5,412 bases of DNA from Egerieenecus sp048201975 (GTDB taxonomy: Bacteria > Bacillota > Clostridia > Christensenellales > Aristaeellaceae). The notes under the pieces were generated by a model, which did not search any database, was not told where the DNA came from, and worked only from the letters and a program-made list of their open reading frames with translations. The stretch covers positions 1-5,412 of the forward strand of contig DBFBGQ010000066.1 of assembly GCA_048201975.1 (NCBI GenBank). The letters are read 5' to 3'. The position numbers were made by a program, and so were the translations under genes. This document shows, piece by piece, positions 1 to 5,411 of this stretch (its first letter is position 1; each line of letters begins with the position of its first letter).

Positions 1-6
1 GGTCTA

Positions 7-34
7 ATTATACTACAAACTATATTGCTGTCAA
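7..34 (-). promoter_or_regulatory. Strong sigma-A-type promoter firing leftward out of the window
   Basis: On the minus strand TTGACA (34 to 29) is followed after 16 bases by TATAAT (12 to 7), so both boxes match the vegetative consensus perfectly. Transcription would begin at about the first base of the window and run leftward, so the gene it serves is not visible. A perfect promoter of this kind usually needs a repressor to be regulated, and the neighbouring GntR-type protein is the obvious candidate. The strength and position are seen; the link to the regulator is inference. Confidence 0.85.
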
Positions 35-36
35 TA
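23..36. promoter_or_regulatory. Candidate operator dyad overlapping the leftward -35 box
   Basis: TATTGCTGTCAATA is an inverted repeat with arms TATTG and CAATA around a four-base centre. It covers the whole -35 hexamer of the leftward promoter, so a protein bound here would block RNA polymerase. The arms are short and the sequence is not an exact match to the general FadR-subfamily operator pattern (TnGTnnnACnA), so this is a suggestion only. Confidence 0.35.
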
Positions 37-168
37 CTTTTTGCCTGTTATTTTCCATATTTTTCGGCAAATTTTGTCGTTGTTTCTGTATTTTTTCTGA
101 CTTTATAGGATATTTAAGGTTTGAGCGGGATTTTCGCTCCAGGATGAAGCGCCTGTCGCCGTGCCCAT

Positions 169-196
169 AAGCATAGAAAAGCATTCTTTTGCAAAA
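169..196. promoter_or_regulatory. Candidate regulator-binding cluster upstream of the GntR gene
   Basis: AAGCAT occurs at 169-174 and again at 179-184, one DNA helical turn apart, followed directly by the palindrome TTTTGCAAAA (187-196). The cluster ends just before the -35 box at 200. The second copy, read on as AAGCATTCTTT (179-189), differs by one base from AAGCATGCTTT at the predicted nanE transcription start (minus strand, 2991 to 2981). This makes it a possible shared operator. The motif is short and unproven. Confidence 0.3.
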
Positions 197-199
197 CGC

Positions 200-228
200 T
201 GGACAAAACGTCTTTTCCCAGTTATGAT
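200..228 (+). promoter_or_regulatory. Promoter of the GntR-type regulator
   Basis: TGGACA (200-205), 17 bases, then TATGAT (223-228); each box matches the vegetative consensus at five of six positions with ideal spacing. Transcription would start near 235, leaving a leader of about 85 bases before the start codon at 320. The -35 hexamer is identical to that of the predicted nanE promoter. Confidence 0.7.
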
Positions 229-304
229 AAACAAAGACCGCACCCGCAAGGAGCACGACAACGGAACGCCGCACCTGTGTGCAACGCCGGGCTTTTAGCC
301 GCGT

Positions 305-310
305 AAAGGA
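305..310 (+). promoter_or_regulatory. Ribosome binding site that sets the regulator's start
   Basis: AAAGGA at 305-310 directly abuts the ATG at 311, which is too close for initiation there, but lies nine bases before the in-frame ATG at 320. This favours the downstream start and a protein three residues shorter than the longest reading frame. Confidence 0.7.
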
Positions 311-319
311 ATGATTGAC

Positions 320-1039
320 ATGGAAAAGCCAAACGAACGAAAGGAAACACGATATACATCCATCTATAAAAAACTCCGTTTTTACATCATGGAAAACAAT
401 CTGCGCCCCGGAGACGTACTTCCCTCCGAGCAGACGCTATGTGAGCAATATGGCGTAAGCCGGAACGTGCTGCGGGAAGCGCTCAAGGGGTTGAGCACCA
501 TCGGCGTGCTGGAAGGCCGCCCGGGCATCGGTAATGTCATACGCCCCTTCTCTATGGAAGACATCATCGATAACGTACTGTTCTGCACCGCTCTTGCGCA
601 GTCCGATATCATCGTCCCGCTGCTGGACTTGCGCAAAAAGCTGGAGCTCGCCTACATGAAGGAGGCCTATGCCACCCTGACCCAGGCCGACATCGTCAAG
701 TTGCGCGGCCTGCTGGATAAAATGCGGGAGAAACAGGCGCAGAAGCTCTACTGCCATGATGAAGACTGCGCCTTCCATATGACGCTTTTTTCTCACATTG
801 ACAACGCGGCCTTGCAGGCCATCTTCTCCAGCATCTGGGCCATTGACGCCAGCCTGCAAATCGCCAAGAAAATCGAACAGTCCTCCCCGCAAACACTTTT
901 GAAGCACGAGAACATCGTGCTTGCGCTGGAGGAACACCAGCAGGACGCCTTTGAAGCAGCCATGATGCTGCATTTCTTCTCCGGTAAATTCGCCAGCACA
1001 CGCAGCAGCATACAGACGATTACCTTTGAAGAATACTGA
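320..1039 (+). CDS. GntR-family transcriptional regulator, FadR/FCD subfamily
   Basis: A 239-residue DNA-binding regulator that probably senses a sugar acid, sugar phosphate or other carboxylate. Residues 13-75 form the GntR winged helix-turn-helix, with the classic signatures RPGDVLPSE (29-37), YGVSRNVLREAL (44-55) and the wing GRPGIGNVI (66-74). Residues about 85-230 are an all-helical FCD ligand-binding domain. The four usual metal-ligand positions appear present: D149 and H153 in DCAFH, H196 in KHENI and H218 in LHF. The length is normal for the family. The start at 320 is chosen from the ribosome binding site. The gene has its own promoter and terminator and is convergent with the nanE-ROK operon, while a strong divergent promoter lies upstream. 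E. coli NanR belongs to this same subfamily, so a NanR-like role is plausible from context, but other GntR/FCD regulators control uronate, gluconate or lactate genes and the ligand cannot be read from sequence. Confidence 0.93.
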   Translation: MEKPNERKETRYTSIYKKLRFYIMENNLRPGDVLPSEQTLCEQYGVSRNVLREALKGLSTIGVLEGRPGIGNVIRPFSMEDIIDNVLFCTALAQSDIIVPLLDLRKKLELAYMKEAYATLTQADIVKLRGLLDKMREKQAQKLYCHDEDCAFHMTLFSHIDNAALQAIFSSIWAIDASLQIAKKIEQSSPQTLLKHENIVLALEEHQQDAFEAAMMLHFFSGKFASTRSSIQTITFEEY

Positions 1040-1045
1040 CAGCCA

Positions 1046-1083
1046 GCGCCCTCCCCGCACACATAGGGGAGGGCGCGCCTTTT
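1046..1083 (+). terminator. Rho-independent terminator of the GntR-type regulator
   Basis: A perfect 11-bp stem, GCGCCCTCCCC (1046-1056) pairing with 1066-1076, encloses a nine-base loop and is followed after three bases by TTTT (1080-1083). It begins six bases after the stop codon, so the regulator is transcribed alone. Confidence 0.88.
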
Positions 1084-1207
1084 ATCATTGCCCATGCGAA
1101 GCCGGCGAATCCGAACCACAATCGGAGCATAGACGTCCCCTGCAACATCCAGAAAAGTTGGCCGGCTGACGTGCCCTTCCTGTTGCGGCCAGGACGCGGG
1201 TCATCAC

Positions 1208-1241
1208 AAAAAAGCCGCCGGTCCCAGCTGCGAACCGGCGG
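1208..1241 (-). terminator. Rho-independent terminator of the nanE-ROK operon
   Basis: On the minus strand an 8-bp perfect stem (CCGCCGGT at 1215-1222 on the plus strand pairing with ACCGGCGG at 1234-1241), with an 11-base loop, is followed by a run of six T (1213 to 1208). It starts about 18 bases beyond the kinase stop codon. The 124 bases between this and the convergent regulator's terminator (1084-1207) show nothing I can name. Confidence 0.85.
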
Positions 1242-1259
1242 TGCAGGCAGGCTCCACCG

Positions 1260-2171
1260 TCACCGGGCAGCCTGCCTCTCCATAAAATAGCGCGCGGCGC
1301 CCACCAGGCCCGCGTCATTGCCCAGGGCCGCGGCTTCCAGGCGCAGGCCCTCCGCAAAGCGGGGCATCACGCCCCGGAGCACCTTCTCTCGCAGCGGCGC
1401 CACCAGCAGCTCCTCCTGCGCGCTGACGCCGCCGCCAATGAGCACCATTTGCGGCTGGAAAATATGCACCAGACCAGTAATGCCCGCGGCGATGTCCTCC
1501 GTCCACTGCTCCAGCACCCGGCGCAGCGCCGGGTCCCCGCCGGCGGCGCGGGCGAATATTTGCCGGCCGTCCAGCGCCTCGCCGGTGGTTTCCCGAGCCC
1601 GGCGGACCAGCGCAGAGGTGGAAGCATAATGCTCAAAGCAGCCGCGCTTTCCACAGGGGCATACAGGGCCGTCCTGGTACAGTGTGAAGTGCCCCAATTC
1701 TCCGGCAAACCCCCGCAGCCCGCCATAAACGCGGTCGCCCAGGACGATGCCGCCCCCCACGCCGGTGCCCAGGGTGACCATCAGCACCGGATCAAACCCC
1801 TTGCCCCGGCCCGCGAAGCACTCGCCCAGCGCCGCGGCGTTGGCGTCGTTCAGCGCCCAGACCGGCAGCCTCAGCGCCGCCTCCATGTCCGCCTTGATCC
1901 GCGAGCCTTCGTAGTTGGGGATTTTCCCGTTGGTCCCCGCCACCACGCCCGCCGTAGTATCAATCTGCCCGGTGGCGGAGACGCCGGCGCCCTCCACCGG
2001 CACTCCCGCCTGCGCCAGGAACGCCCGGGCCTCCCGAATCACCGTGGTCAAAACGGGCGTCCGGTAGCCGTCAAAGCTCACGCTGGCCTCCCGCCGGGCA
2101 TGGACGGCGCCCTGCCGGTCCACCAGCCCCAGCTTTACGGCGGTACCTCCAATATCAACGCTGAGTATCAT
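1260..2171 (-). CDS. nanK: ROK-family sugar kinase, probable N-acetylmannosamine kinase
   Basis: A 303-residue cytoplasmic kinase of the ROK family. It probably phosphorylates ManNAc with ATP to give ManNAc-6-phosphate, the substrate of the NanE encoded just upstream. Visible motifs: the N-terminal phosphate-binding loop DIGGTAVK (6-13), LNDANAAALGE (107-117) with the likely catalytic base D109, GTGVGGG (135-141), GELGH (157-161), and the ROK zinc site formed by H161, C171, C173 and C178 in CPCGKRGCFE. A late nucleotide-site segment LIGGGVS (244-250) is present. Length is normal. The ATG at 2171 overlaps the nanE stop as ATGA, implying translational coupling, and a GAGGTG ribosome binding site (2182 to 2177) supports it; the open frame extends upstream but only through nanE. 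ROK proteins also include glucokinases and other hexose kinases, and the NDANAAALGE motif is shared with them, so ManNAc specificity rests mainly on the nanE neighbour. Confidence 0.82.
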   Translation of the reverse strand: MILSVDIGGTAVKLGLVDRQGAVHARREASVSFDGYRTPVLTTVIREARAFLAQAGVPVEGAGVSATGQIDTTAGVVAGTNGKIPNYEGSRIKADMEAALRLPVWALNDANAAALGECFAGRGKGFDPVLMVTLGTGVGGGIVLGDRVYGGLRGFAGELGHFTLYQDGPVCPCGKRGCFEHYASTSALVRRARETTGEALDGRQIFARAAGGDPALRRVLEQWTEDIAAGITGLVHIFQPQMVLIGGGVSAQEELLVAPLREKVLRGVMPRFAEGLRLEAAALGNDAGLVGAARYFMERQAAR

Positions 2172-2875
2172 CCCCGCACCTCTTTCACAGCCTGCATGAA
2201 CCGGGCGGCAATCTCCAACGGCCGGGTGATCGCGCCGCCCACCACCGCCGCCCACGCGCCGGATGCCAGCATTTGCCGCGCCTGCTCAGGGGTATGGATC
2301 CGCCCTTCGCCGATCACCGGGCACGGCAGCTCCGCGGCCATGCGCTCCACCAGCGCAAAGTTGGGCCCATCTCCAGCGTGGGCGGTGGCCGCGGTGTAGC
2401 CGTTCATGGTGGAGCTCACCAGGTCGGCTCCGGCATCATAAGCGGCCTTGGCCTCCGCAAGCGTGGCGCAGTCCGCCAGGAGAATGATGTTGGGATACTT
2501 GTCCCGCACCTTTCGCAGAAACGCCGGAGGCGTCAGCCCGTCACCACGGGGGCAGTCCGTGCAGTCAATGGCCACGATATCCGCAAGGACCTCCATGCAC
2601 TCGTCCACCTCGCGCATGGTCATGGTAATGCGCCCGGAATACCCGGGATATTCCCGCTTGATCAGGCCGATCACCGGCAGCCCCGTCTCCTCCTTGATGG
2701 CGGCAATGTCCCGCGCCGAGCTGGTGCGGATCATCCTGGCGCCCGCAAGCTTGGCCGCGCGCGCCATCAGCGGCATCACCGAGCGCTCCCGATCGTACAG
2801 CGGCTCGCCCGGCGTCGCCTGGCAGGACACGATAATCGTTCCCTTGATTTCTGCAAAAAGCTCTTCCTTCGTCAT
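2168..2875 (-). CDS. nanE: N-acetylmannosamine-6-phosphate 2-epimerase (NanE)
   Basis: A 235-residue TIM-barrel epimerase that converts ManNAc-6-phosphate to GlcNAc-6-phosphate in sialic acid and ManNAc catabolism. Family features seen: an early VSCQATPGEPLY (16-27), the strand IGLIKREY (69-76) with the likely catalytic K73, AIDCTDCPR (102-110), LLADCATLAEA (132-142) typical of the barrel, and CPVIGEGRIHTPEQ (185-198), in which E190 is the likely second catalytic residue and the region helps form the phosphate pocket. VVGGAITRP (211-219) closes the barrel. Length matches known NanE proteins (about 220-235). The ATG at 2875 is preceded at ten bases by AAAAAGGAGG (2895 to 2886); the open frame runs further upstream to 3244 but that extension crosses the promoter and lacks family similarity. 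The gene is first in an operon with the ROK kinase (4-base overlap). No lyase (NanA) or transporter gene is in the window, so the source of ManNAc is not shown. Confidence 0.95.
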   Translation of the reverse strand: MTKEELFAEIKGTIIVSCQATPGEPLYDRERSVMPLMARAAKLAGARMIRTSSARDIAAIKEETGLPVIGLIKREYPGYSGRITMTMREVDECMEVLADIVAIDCTDCPRGDGLTPPAFLRKVRDKYPNIILLADCATLAEAKAAYDAGADLVSSTMNGYTAATAHAGDGPNFALVERMAAELPCPVIGEGRIHTPEQARQMLASGAWAAVVGGAITRPLEIAARFMQAVKEVRG

Positions 2876-2981
2876 TCCAAAGCAGCCTCCTTTTTCCCAT
2901 GGCAATCCTCCCTCCGCATTCATCAAGAGCGAAGGGGAATGGCCGTGCTGTGCAAAACGGCAGAAATCATACCATGCCGCA

Positions 2982-2991
2982 AAGCATGCTT
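2982..2991. promoter_or_regulatory. Candidate operator palindrome at the nanE transcription start
   Basis: AAGCATGCTT is a perfect 10-bp palindrome that spans the predicted first base of the nanE transcript (about 2986). A repressor bound here would block initiation or early elongation. A near-copy, AAGCATTCTTT, lies upstream of the GntR-type regulator's promoter at 179-189. Ten-bp palindromes arise by chance at a low rate, so the position and the shared copy are the main support. Confidence 0.4.
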
Positions 2992-2992
2992 C

Positions 2993-3021
2993 ATTGTACC
3001 CGCTTTCCGCCTTCCTGTCCA
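2993..3021 (-). promoter_or_regulatory. Promoter of the nanE-ROK kinase operon
   Basis: On the minus strand TGGACA (3021 to 3016), 17 bases, then TACAAT (2998 to 2993): five of six matches in each box and ideal spacing. The start would be near 2986, giving a leader of about 110 bases before the nanE ATG. A second possible -10, TATGAT with a TGG extension (2971 to 2966), lies downstream but lacks a good -35 box. No riboswitch fold is evident in the leader. Confidence 0.7.
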
Positions 3022-3024
3022 TCC

Positions 3025-3055
3025 CCCTGCGGGCGGCGCGCTCGCCGCCACAGGG
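3025..3055. repeat. GC-rich inverted repeat between the divergent promoters
   Basis: CCCTG (3025-3029) pairs with CAGGG (3051-3055), and inside it GGCGGCG (3032-3038) pairs with CGCCGCC (3043-3049) around a four-base loop. Together they make 12 base pairs with a small internal bulge. There is no T run on either side, so it is not an ordinary terminator. It sits just upstream of the nanE -35 box and about 45 bases before the guaA -35 box, so by the promoter predictions neither transcript would contain it. Role unknown. Confidence 0.55.
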
Positions 3056-3100
3056 CGCGAGCCTGTCCGTGCCTAAATGCGCGATCCCCCGGCTTCCCCC

Positions 3101-3129
3101 TTGCGAAAGCGAACGGAATGTGGCACAAT
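3101..3129 (+). promoter_or_regulatory. Probable guaA promoter
   Basis: TTGCGA (3101-3106), 17 bases, then CACAAT (3124-3129), with four of six matches in each box. The -10 box is preceded by TGG (3121-3123), an extended -10 element that can compensate for weak boxes. The start would be near 3136, leaving about 26 leader bases, too few to hold a purine riboswitch. The call is moderate because the boxes are imperfect. Confidence 0.5.
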
Positions 3130-3161
3130 AAGGGACGGTATCACAACGAGGAGGGAAGTTC

Positions 3162-4706
3162 ATGGCGGAAACGCAGAAGGTCGTGATTCTGGACTTCGGC
3201 GGGCAGTATACGCAACTGATCGCACGCCGTGTCCGGGAGTGCAAGGTTTATTCGGAAGTGCTGCCCTATCACACGCCATTGGAGCAGATACGGGCCATCG
3301 GGCCCCGGGGAATCATCCTGAGCGGCGGCCCTGCCAGCGTGCTGGAAGCCGGCGCGCCCCGGTGCGACCTGGGCATATGGGAGCTGGGCGTACCGGTGCT
3401 GGGCATCTGCTATGGCATGCAGCTGACGGCGCATTTGCTGGGCGGTACGGTGGAGAAAGCCGCCAAGCGGGAATACGGCCGCATTCGCGTCACCATGGAC
3501 GACCGCAGCGATCTGCTCCAGGGCATGAGCGAATCCTCCAGCAACTGGATGAGCCACACCTATCAGGTGAAGGCCTGCCCGCCGGGCTTCCATGCCATTG
3601 CCCATGCGGAAAACTGTCCGGTAGCCGCCATGGCCAATCCGGAAAGGCGCTTCTATGGCGTTCAGTTTCACCCGGAGGTGACCCACTCGGAAGAAGGCAA
3701 AACGTTGCTGCACACCTTCCTGCGCGACATTTGCGGCTGCGACGGCAGCTGGACCATGGAGGCCTATGCCCAGACCGCCGTTCGGGAGATCCGTCAAGCC
3801 GTGGGCGACCAGGGCACGGTGTTGCTGGCGCTTTCCGGCGGGGTGGACTCCTCCGTGGCGGCAGCGTTGATTTACAAGGCCATTGGCGACCGGCTCACCT
3901 GCGTGTATGTGGACCATGGCTTCATGCGCCAGGGGGAAAGCGAACAGGTCGCGGAGGTTTTCAGCAAAACCTTCCCGGTGCGCTTTGTGCCCGTGGACGC
4001 TTCGGAAGAATTTTATGCCGATCTGCAGGGGATTTCCGAGCCTGAACAGAAGCGGAAGATCATCGGCCGGGACTTCATCCGCGTTTTCAAGCGCGAAGCG
4101 GAAAAGCTGGGCAAGCTGGACTACTTTGCCCAGGGCACCATTTATCCGGACGTAATTGAAAGCGGGCAGGCCACCGGCGCAGCCGTCATCAAGAGCCATC
4201 ACAACGTGGGCGGTCTGCCCAAGGAGCTGGGCTTCACAGAGCTGATCGAGCCCCTGCGCATGCTCTTCAAGGATGAAGTTCGCGCCCTGGGCGAGACCCT
4301 GGGCCTCCCCCACGACCTGGTATGGCGTCAGCCTTTCCCCGGCCCCGGGTTAGCCATCCGCGTGATTGGCGCGGTGGACCGGGAAAAAGTGGAAATCGTT
4401 CGCGCCTCCGATGCCATTCTCCGGGAAGAGATCAAAAGCGCCAGCCTGGACGCCCACATCCACCAATACTTTACCGTGCTCACCGGCGTGCGCAGCGTGG
4501 GCGTGATGGGCGACGAGCGCACCTACGATTACACGGTGGCTCTGCGCGCCGTTACCACCGATGACTTCATGACCGCCGACTGGGCCCGCATCCCCTATGA
4601 TGTCATCCGTGTAATCTCCTCCCGCATTGTCAACGAGGTCCCCCATGTGAACCGCGTGGTGCTCGACGTTACCACCAAACCCCCGGCGAGCATTGAGTGG
4701 GAATAA
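3162..4706 (+). CDS. guaA: GMP synthase, glutamine-hydrolysing (GuaA)
   Basis: A 514-residue cytoplasmic enzyme that converts XMP to GMP using ATP and the amide nitrogen of glutamine, the last step of guanine nucleotide synthesis. Residues 7-190 form the class I glutamine amidotransferase domain: oxyanion region ILSGGPASV (52-60), nucleophile C83 in GICYGMQ, and H170 and E172 in QFHPEV completing the triad. Residues about 205-395 form the ATP pyrophosphatase domain with the PP-loop LSGGVDSS (224-231), QGTIYPDVIES (324-334) and KSHHNVGGLP (344-353). The remainder is the dimerisation and XMP-binding domain, ending in the usual TKPPASIEWE. Length and all key residues are normal. The start at 3162 has a strong site, GAGGAGGG (3148-3155), seven bases upstream. 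It is monocistronic and divergent from nanE. The 3' end of guaA is a known insertion site for genomic islands in many bacteria; the coding end here is intact. Confidence 0.98.
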   Translation: MAETQKVVILDFGGQYTQLIARRVRECKVYSEVLPYHTPLEQIRAIGPRGIILSGGPASVLEAGAPRCDLGIWELGVPVLGICYGMQLTAHLLGGTVEKAAKREYGRIRVTMDDRSDLLQGMSESSSNWMSHTYQVKACPPGFHAIAHAENCPVAAMANPERRFYGVQFHPEVTHSEEGKTLLHTFLRDICGCDGSWTMEAYAQTAVREIRQAVGDQGTVLLALSGGVDSSVAAALIYKAIGDRLTCVYVDHGFMRQGESEQVAEVFSKTFPVRFVPVDASEEFYADLQGISEPEQKRKIIGRDFIRVFKREAEKLGKLDYFAQGTIYPDVIESGQATGAAVIKSHHNVGGLPKELGFTELIEPLRMLFKDEVRALGETLGLPHDLVWRQPFPGPGLAIRVIGAVDREKVEIVRASDAILREEIKSASLDAHIHQYFTVLTGVRSVGVMGDERTYDYTVALRAVTTDDFMTADWARIPYDVIRVISSRIVNEVPHVNRVVLDVTTKPPASIEWE

Positions 4707-4734
4707 CCCTGAAAGCTCAGAAAATCAAGGTATT

Positions 4735-4763
4735 GCAAGGATTTTGAGTCCTCATTTCCTTGC
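4735..4763. repeat. Inverted repeat downstream of guaA
   Basis: GCAAGGA (4735-4741) and TCCTTGC (4757-4763) can form a 7-bp stem with a 15-base loop. No T run follows, so it is unlikely to be a terminator by itself. CAAGG also occurs as a direct repeat at 4726-4730 and 4736-4740. It lies 29 bases past the guaA stop, in the zone where island integrases recombine in other genomes, but no function can be assigned. Confidence 0.4.
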
Positions 4764-4806
4764 GTGCTACTGATTTGATACTGAAAGCGTTATTCTGACA
4801 ATTTGG

Positions 4807-4862
4807 AGAGACATGAATATGCCCTCCGAAACGGCAAGTTTCGGAGGGCTTTTTATGTCTCT
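4807..4862 (+). terminator. Long nested hairpin with terminator core downstream of guaA
   Basis: The core is a perfect 12-bp stem, GCCCTCCGAAAC (4821-4832) pairing with 4838-4849, with a GGCAA loop, followed by five T (4850-4854): a good rightward Rho-independent terminator, 114 bases past the guaA stop. The arms continue outward: AGAGACAT (4807-4814) pairs perfectly with ATGTCTCT (4855-4862), and part of the intervening GAATAT pairs with the T run. The total is a nearly continuous hairpin of about 25 base pairs. The right arm reaches into the stop codon of the convergent HTH gene. On the minus strand no T run follows the core, so termination of the HTH transcript here would be weaker. Confidence 0.85.
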
Positions 4863-5367
4863 ATTTGCTTTTGCGCCACGCTTTCTTGGGTTCAAACTTC
4901 CCGCAGTCGTCCGCCGTCTGCGGCCAGTTCAGCTTCCACTCCTGGTATTCTTCCCGGGTGATTTCACCGCTGCGCATCTGCTGCTTTCTGAGCATCCACT
5001 CGGTCATGAAATCATTGAGCAGGTTGTAGTCAAAGCAAATGGCAATGCGCTTATGCGGCACGGAAGCATCCGTGTTGTCGGTCGTCTCGACCAGGTGCAT
5101 CCACGGATAGCGGTCATCCAGCTCAAACAGCGCATGCAGAATGCCGCTGGCGTCGTCCATCGTCGCATCCGCAAGGGATTCATAGCTGACATCCAGTGCG
5201 CTGGCAATCTTCCTGAGCAGCTCTTCTTTGGGCCTGCGGGAGTTGTTTTCGTACTGGGCAATGCGTACGTCGGCGCTGTTCTCATCGAATCCAACAGCCA
5301 TCCCCAGCTCTTTCATCGTCATCTTGCGGAAATTCCGTATCCGCTTGATCCGGTCGCCTACTGCCAT
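4861..5367 (-). CDS. XRE-family helix-turn-helix regulator
   Basis: A 168-residue protein with an N-terminal Cro/C1-type HTH (about 4-62): VGDRIKRIRNFRKMTMKELG, then AQYENNSRRPKEELLRKIASALDVS (37-61), the usual second half of the fold. Residues about 63-168 are not a domain I can name. They are rich in charged residues and contain RSGEITREEYQEWKLNWP (132-149), a tail resembling that of a widespread clostridial HTH protein often found in integrative and conjugative elements; this resemblance is from memory. No membrane segment or catalytic motif is seen. The ATG at 5367 is preceded at seven bases by GGGGGAG (5381 to 5375). The gene stands alone as far as visible, convergent with guaA, and ends in the arm of the long hairpin at 4807-4862. 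Target and ligand are unknown; it may regulate genes beyond the right edge. Confidence 0.88.
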   Translation of the reverse strand: MAVGDRIKRIRNFRKMTMKELGMAVGFDENSADVRIAQYENNSRRPKEELLRKIASALDVSYESLADATMDDASGILHALFELDDRYPWMHLVETTDNTDASVPHKRIAICFDYNLLNDFMTEWMLRKQQMRSGEITREEYQEWKLNWPQTADDCGKFEPKKAWRKSK

Positions 5368-5402
5368 ATTCGTGCTCCCCCGTGTTTCATCACTTCAAAA
5401 AC

Positions 5403-5411
5403 AGTATAGCA
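5403..5411 (-). promoter_or_regulatory. Extended -10 element of the XRE regulator promoter
   Basis: On the minus strand TGC (5411 to 5409) is followed directly by TATACT (5408 to 5403), an extended -10 box with five of six consensus matches. Transcription would start near 5396, about 28 bases before the ATG. The -35 region would lie beyond the right edge, so the promoter is incomplete here. Confidence 0.6.

Larger units (their letters stand above)
1..319. other. Regulatory intergenic region upstream of the GntR-type regulator
   Basis: This 319-base stretch contains no convincing gene. Its first 120 bases are markedly AT-rich compared with the coding DNA. It contains a leftward consensus promoter (7-34), a short dyad over that promoter's -35 box (23-36), two AAGCAT direct repeats ten bases apart (169 and 179), a perfect palindrome TTTTGCAAAA (187-196), a rightward promoter (200-228) and the regulator's ribosome binding site (305-310). 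The arrangement is typical of a regulator sitting divergently from the operon it controls; that operon would lie left of base 1. Confidence 0.7.

Noticed and set aside
20..274. Minus-strand open frame of 84 codons in the left intergenic region
   Set aside because: It runs through the rightward promoter and into the leftward consensus promoter, its composition is unlike a real protein, and no ribosome binding site or family motif supports it.
1622..1633. AAGCATAATGCT, a palindrome resembling the candidate operator
   Set aside because: It lies inside the kinase gene, encoding part of the conserved FEHYAS segment after the zinc motif, so it is explained by protein coding.
2172..2255. Upstream extension of the kinase frame to 2255
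   Set aside because: It would add 28 glycine- and arginine-rich residues overlapping nanE; ROK proteins begin near the DIGGT loop, and the ATG at 2171 forms a typical ATGA coupling with the nanE stop.
3056..3161. Purine riboswitch before guaA
   Set aside because: The predicted leader is only about 26 bases and none of the conserved purine-aptamer pairing or loop sequences is visible.
2876..3244. Upstream extension of the nanE frame to an ATG at 3244
   Set aside because: The extension crosses the nanE promoter and the start of guaA and does not resemble NanE; the ATG at 2875 has a strong ribosome binding site and gives the normal family length.
1086..3608. 13-base repeat CATTGCCCATGCG at 1086-1098 and 3596-3608
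   Set aside because: One copy is inside guaA coding sequence and the other in a short gap; a 13-base match in a window of this size is within chance expectation.
4782..4795. Catabolite-responsive (cre) site, TGAAAGCGTTATTC
   Set aside because: The left half fits the CcpA consensus well, but the right half is displaced by one base and lacks the expected CA, and it lies downstream of guaA with no sugar gene to control in view.
4813..5409. Plus-strand open frame of 198 codons opposite the HTH gene, with GGAGAG before its ATG
   Set aside because: It begins inside the terminator hairpin and is antisense to a clearly recognisable XRE protein with its own promoter and ribosome binding site; the frame is a product of the GC-rich coding strand.
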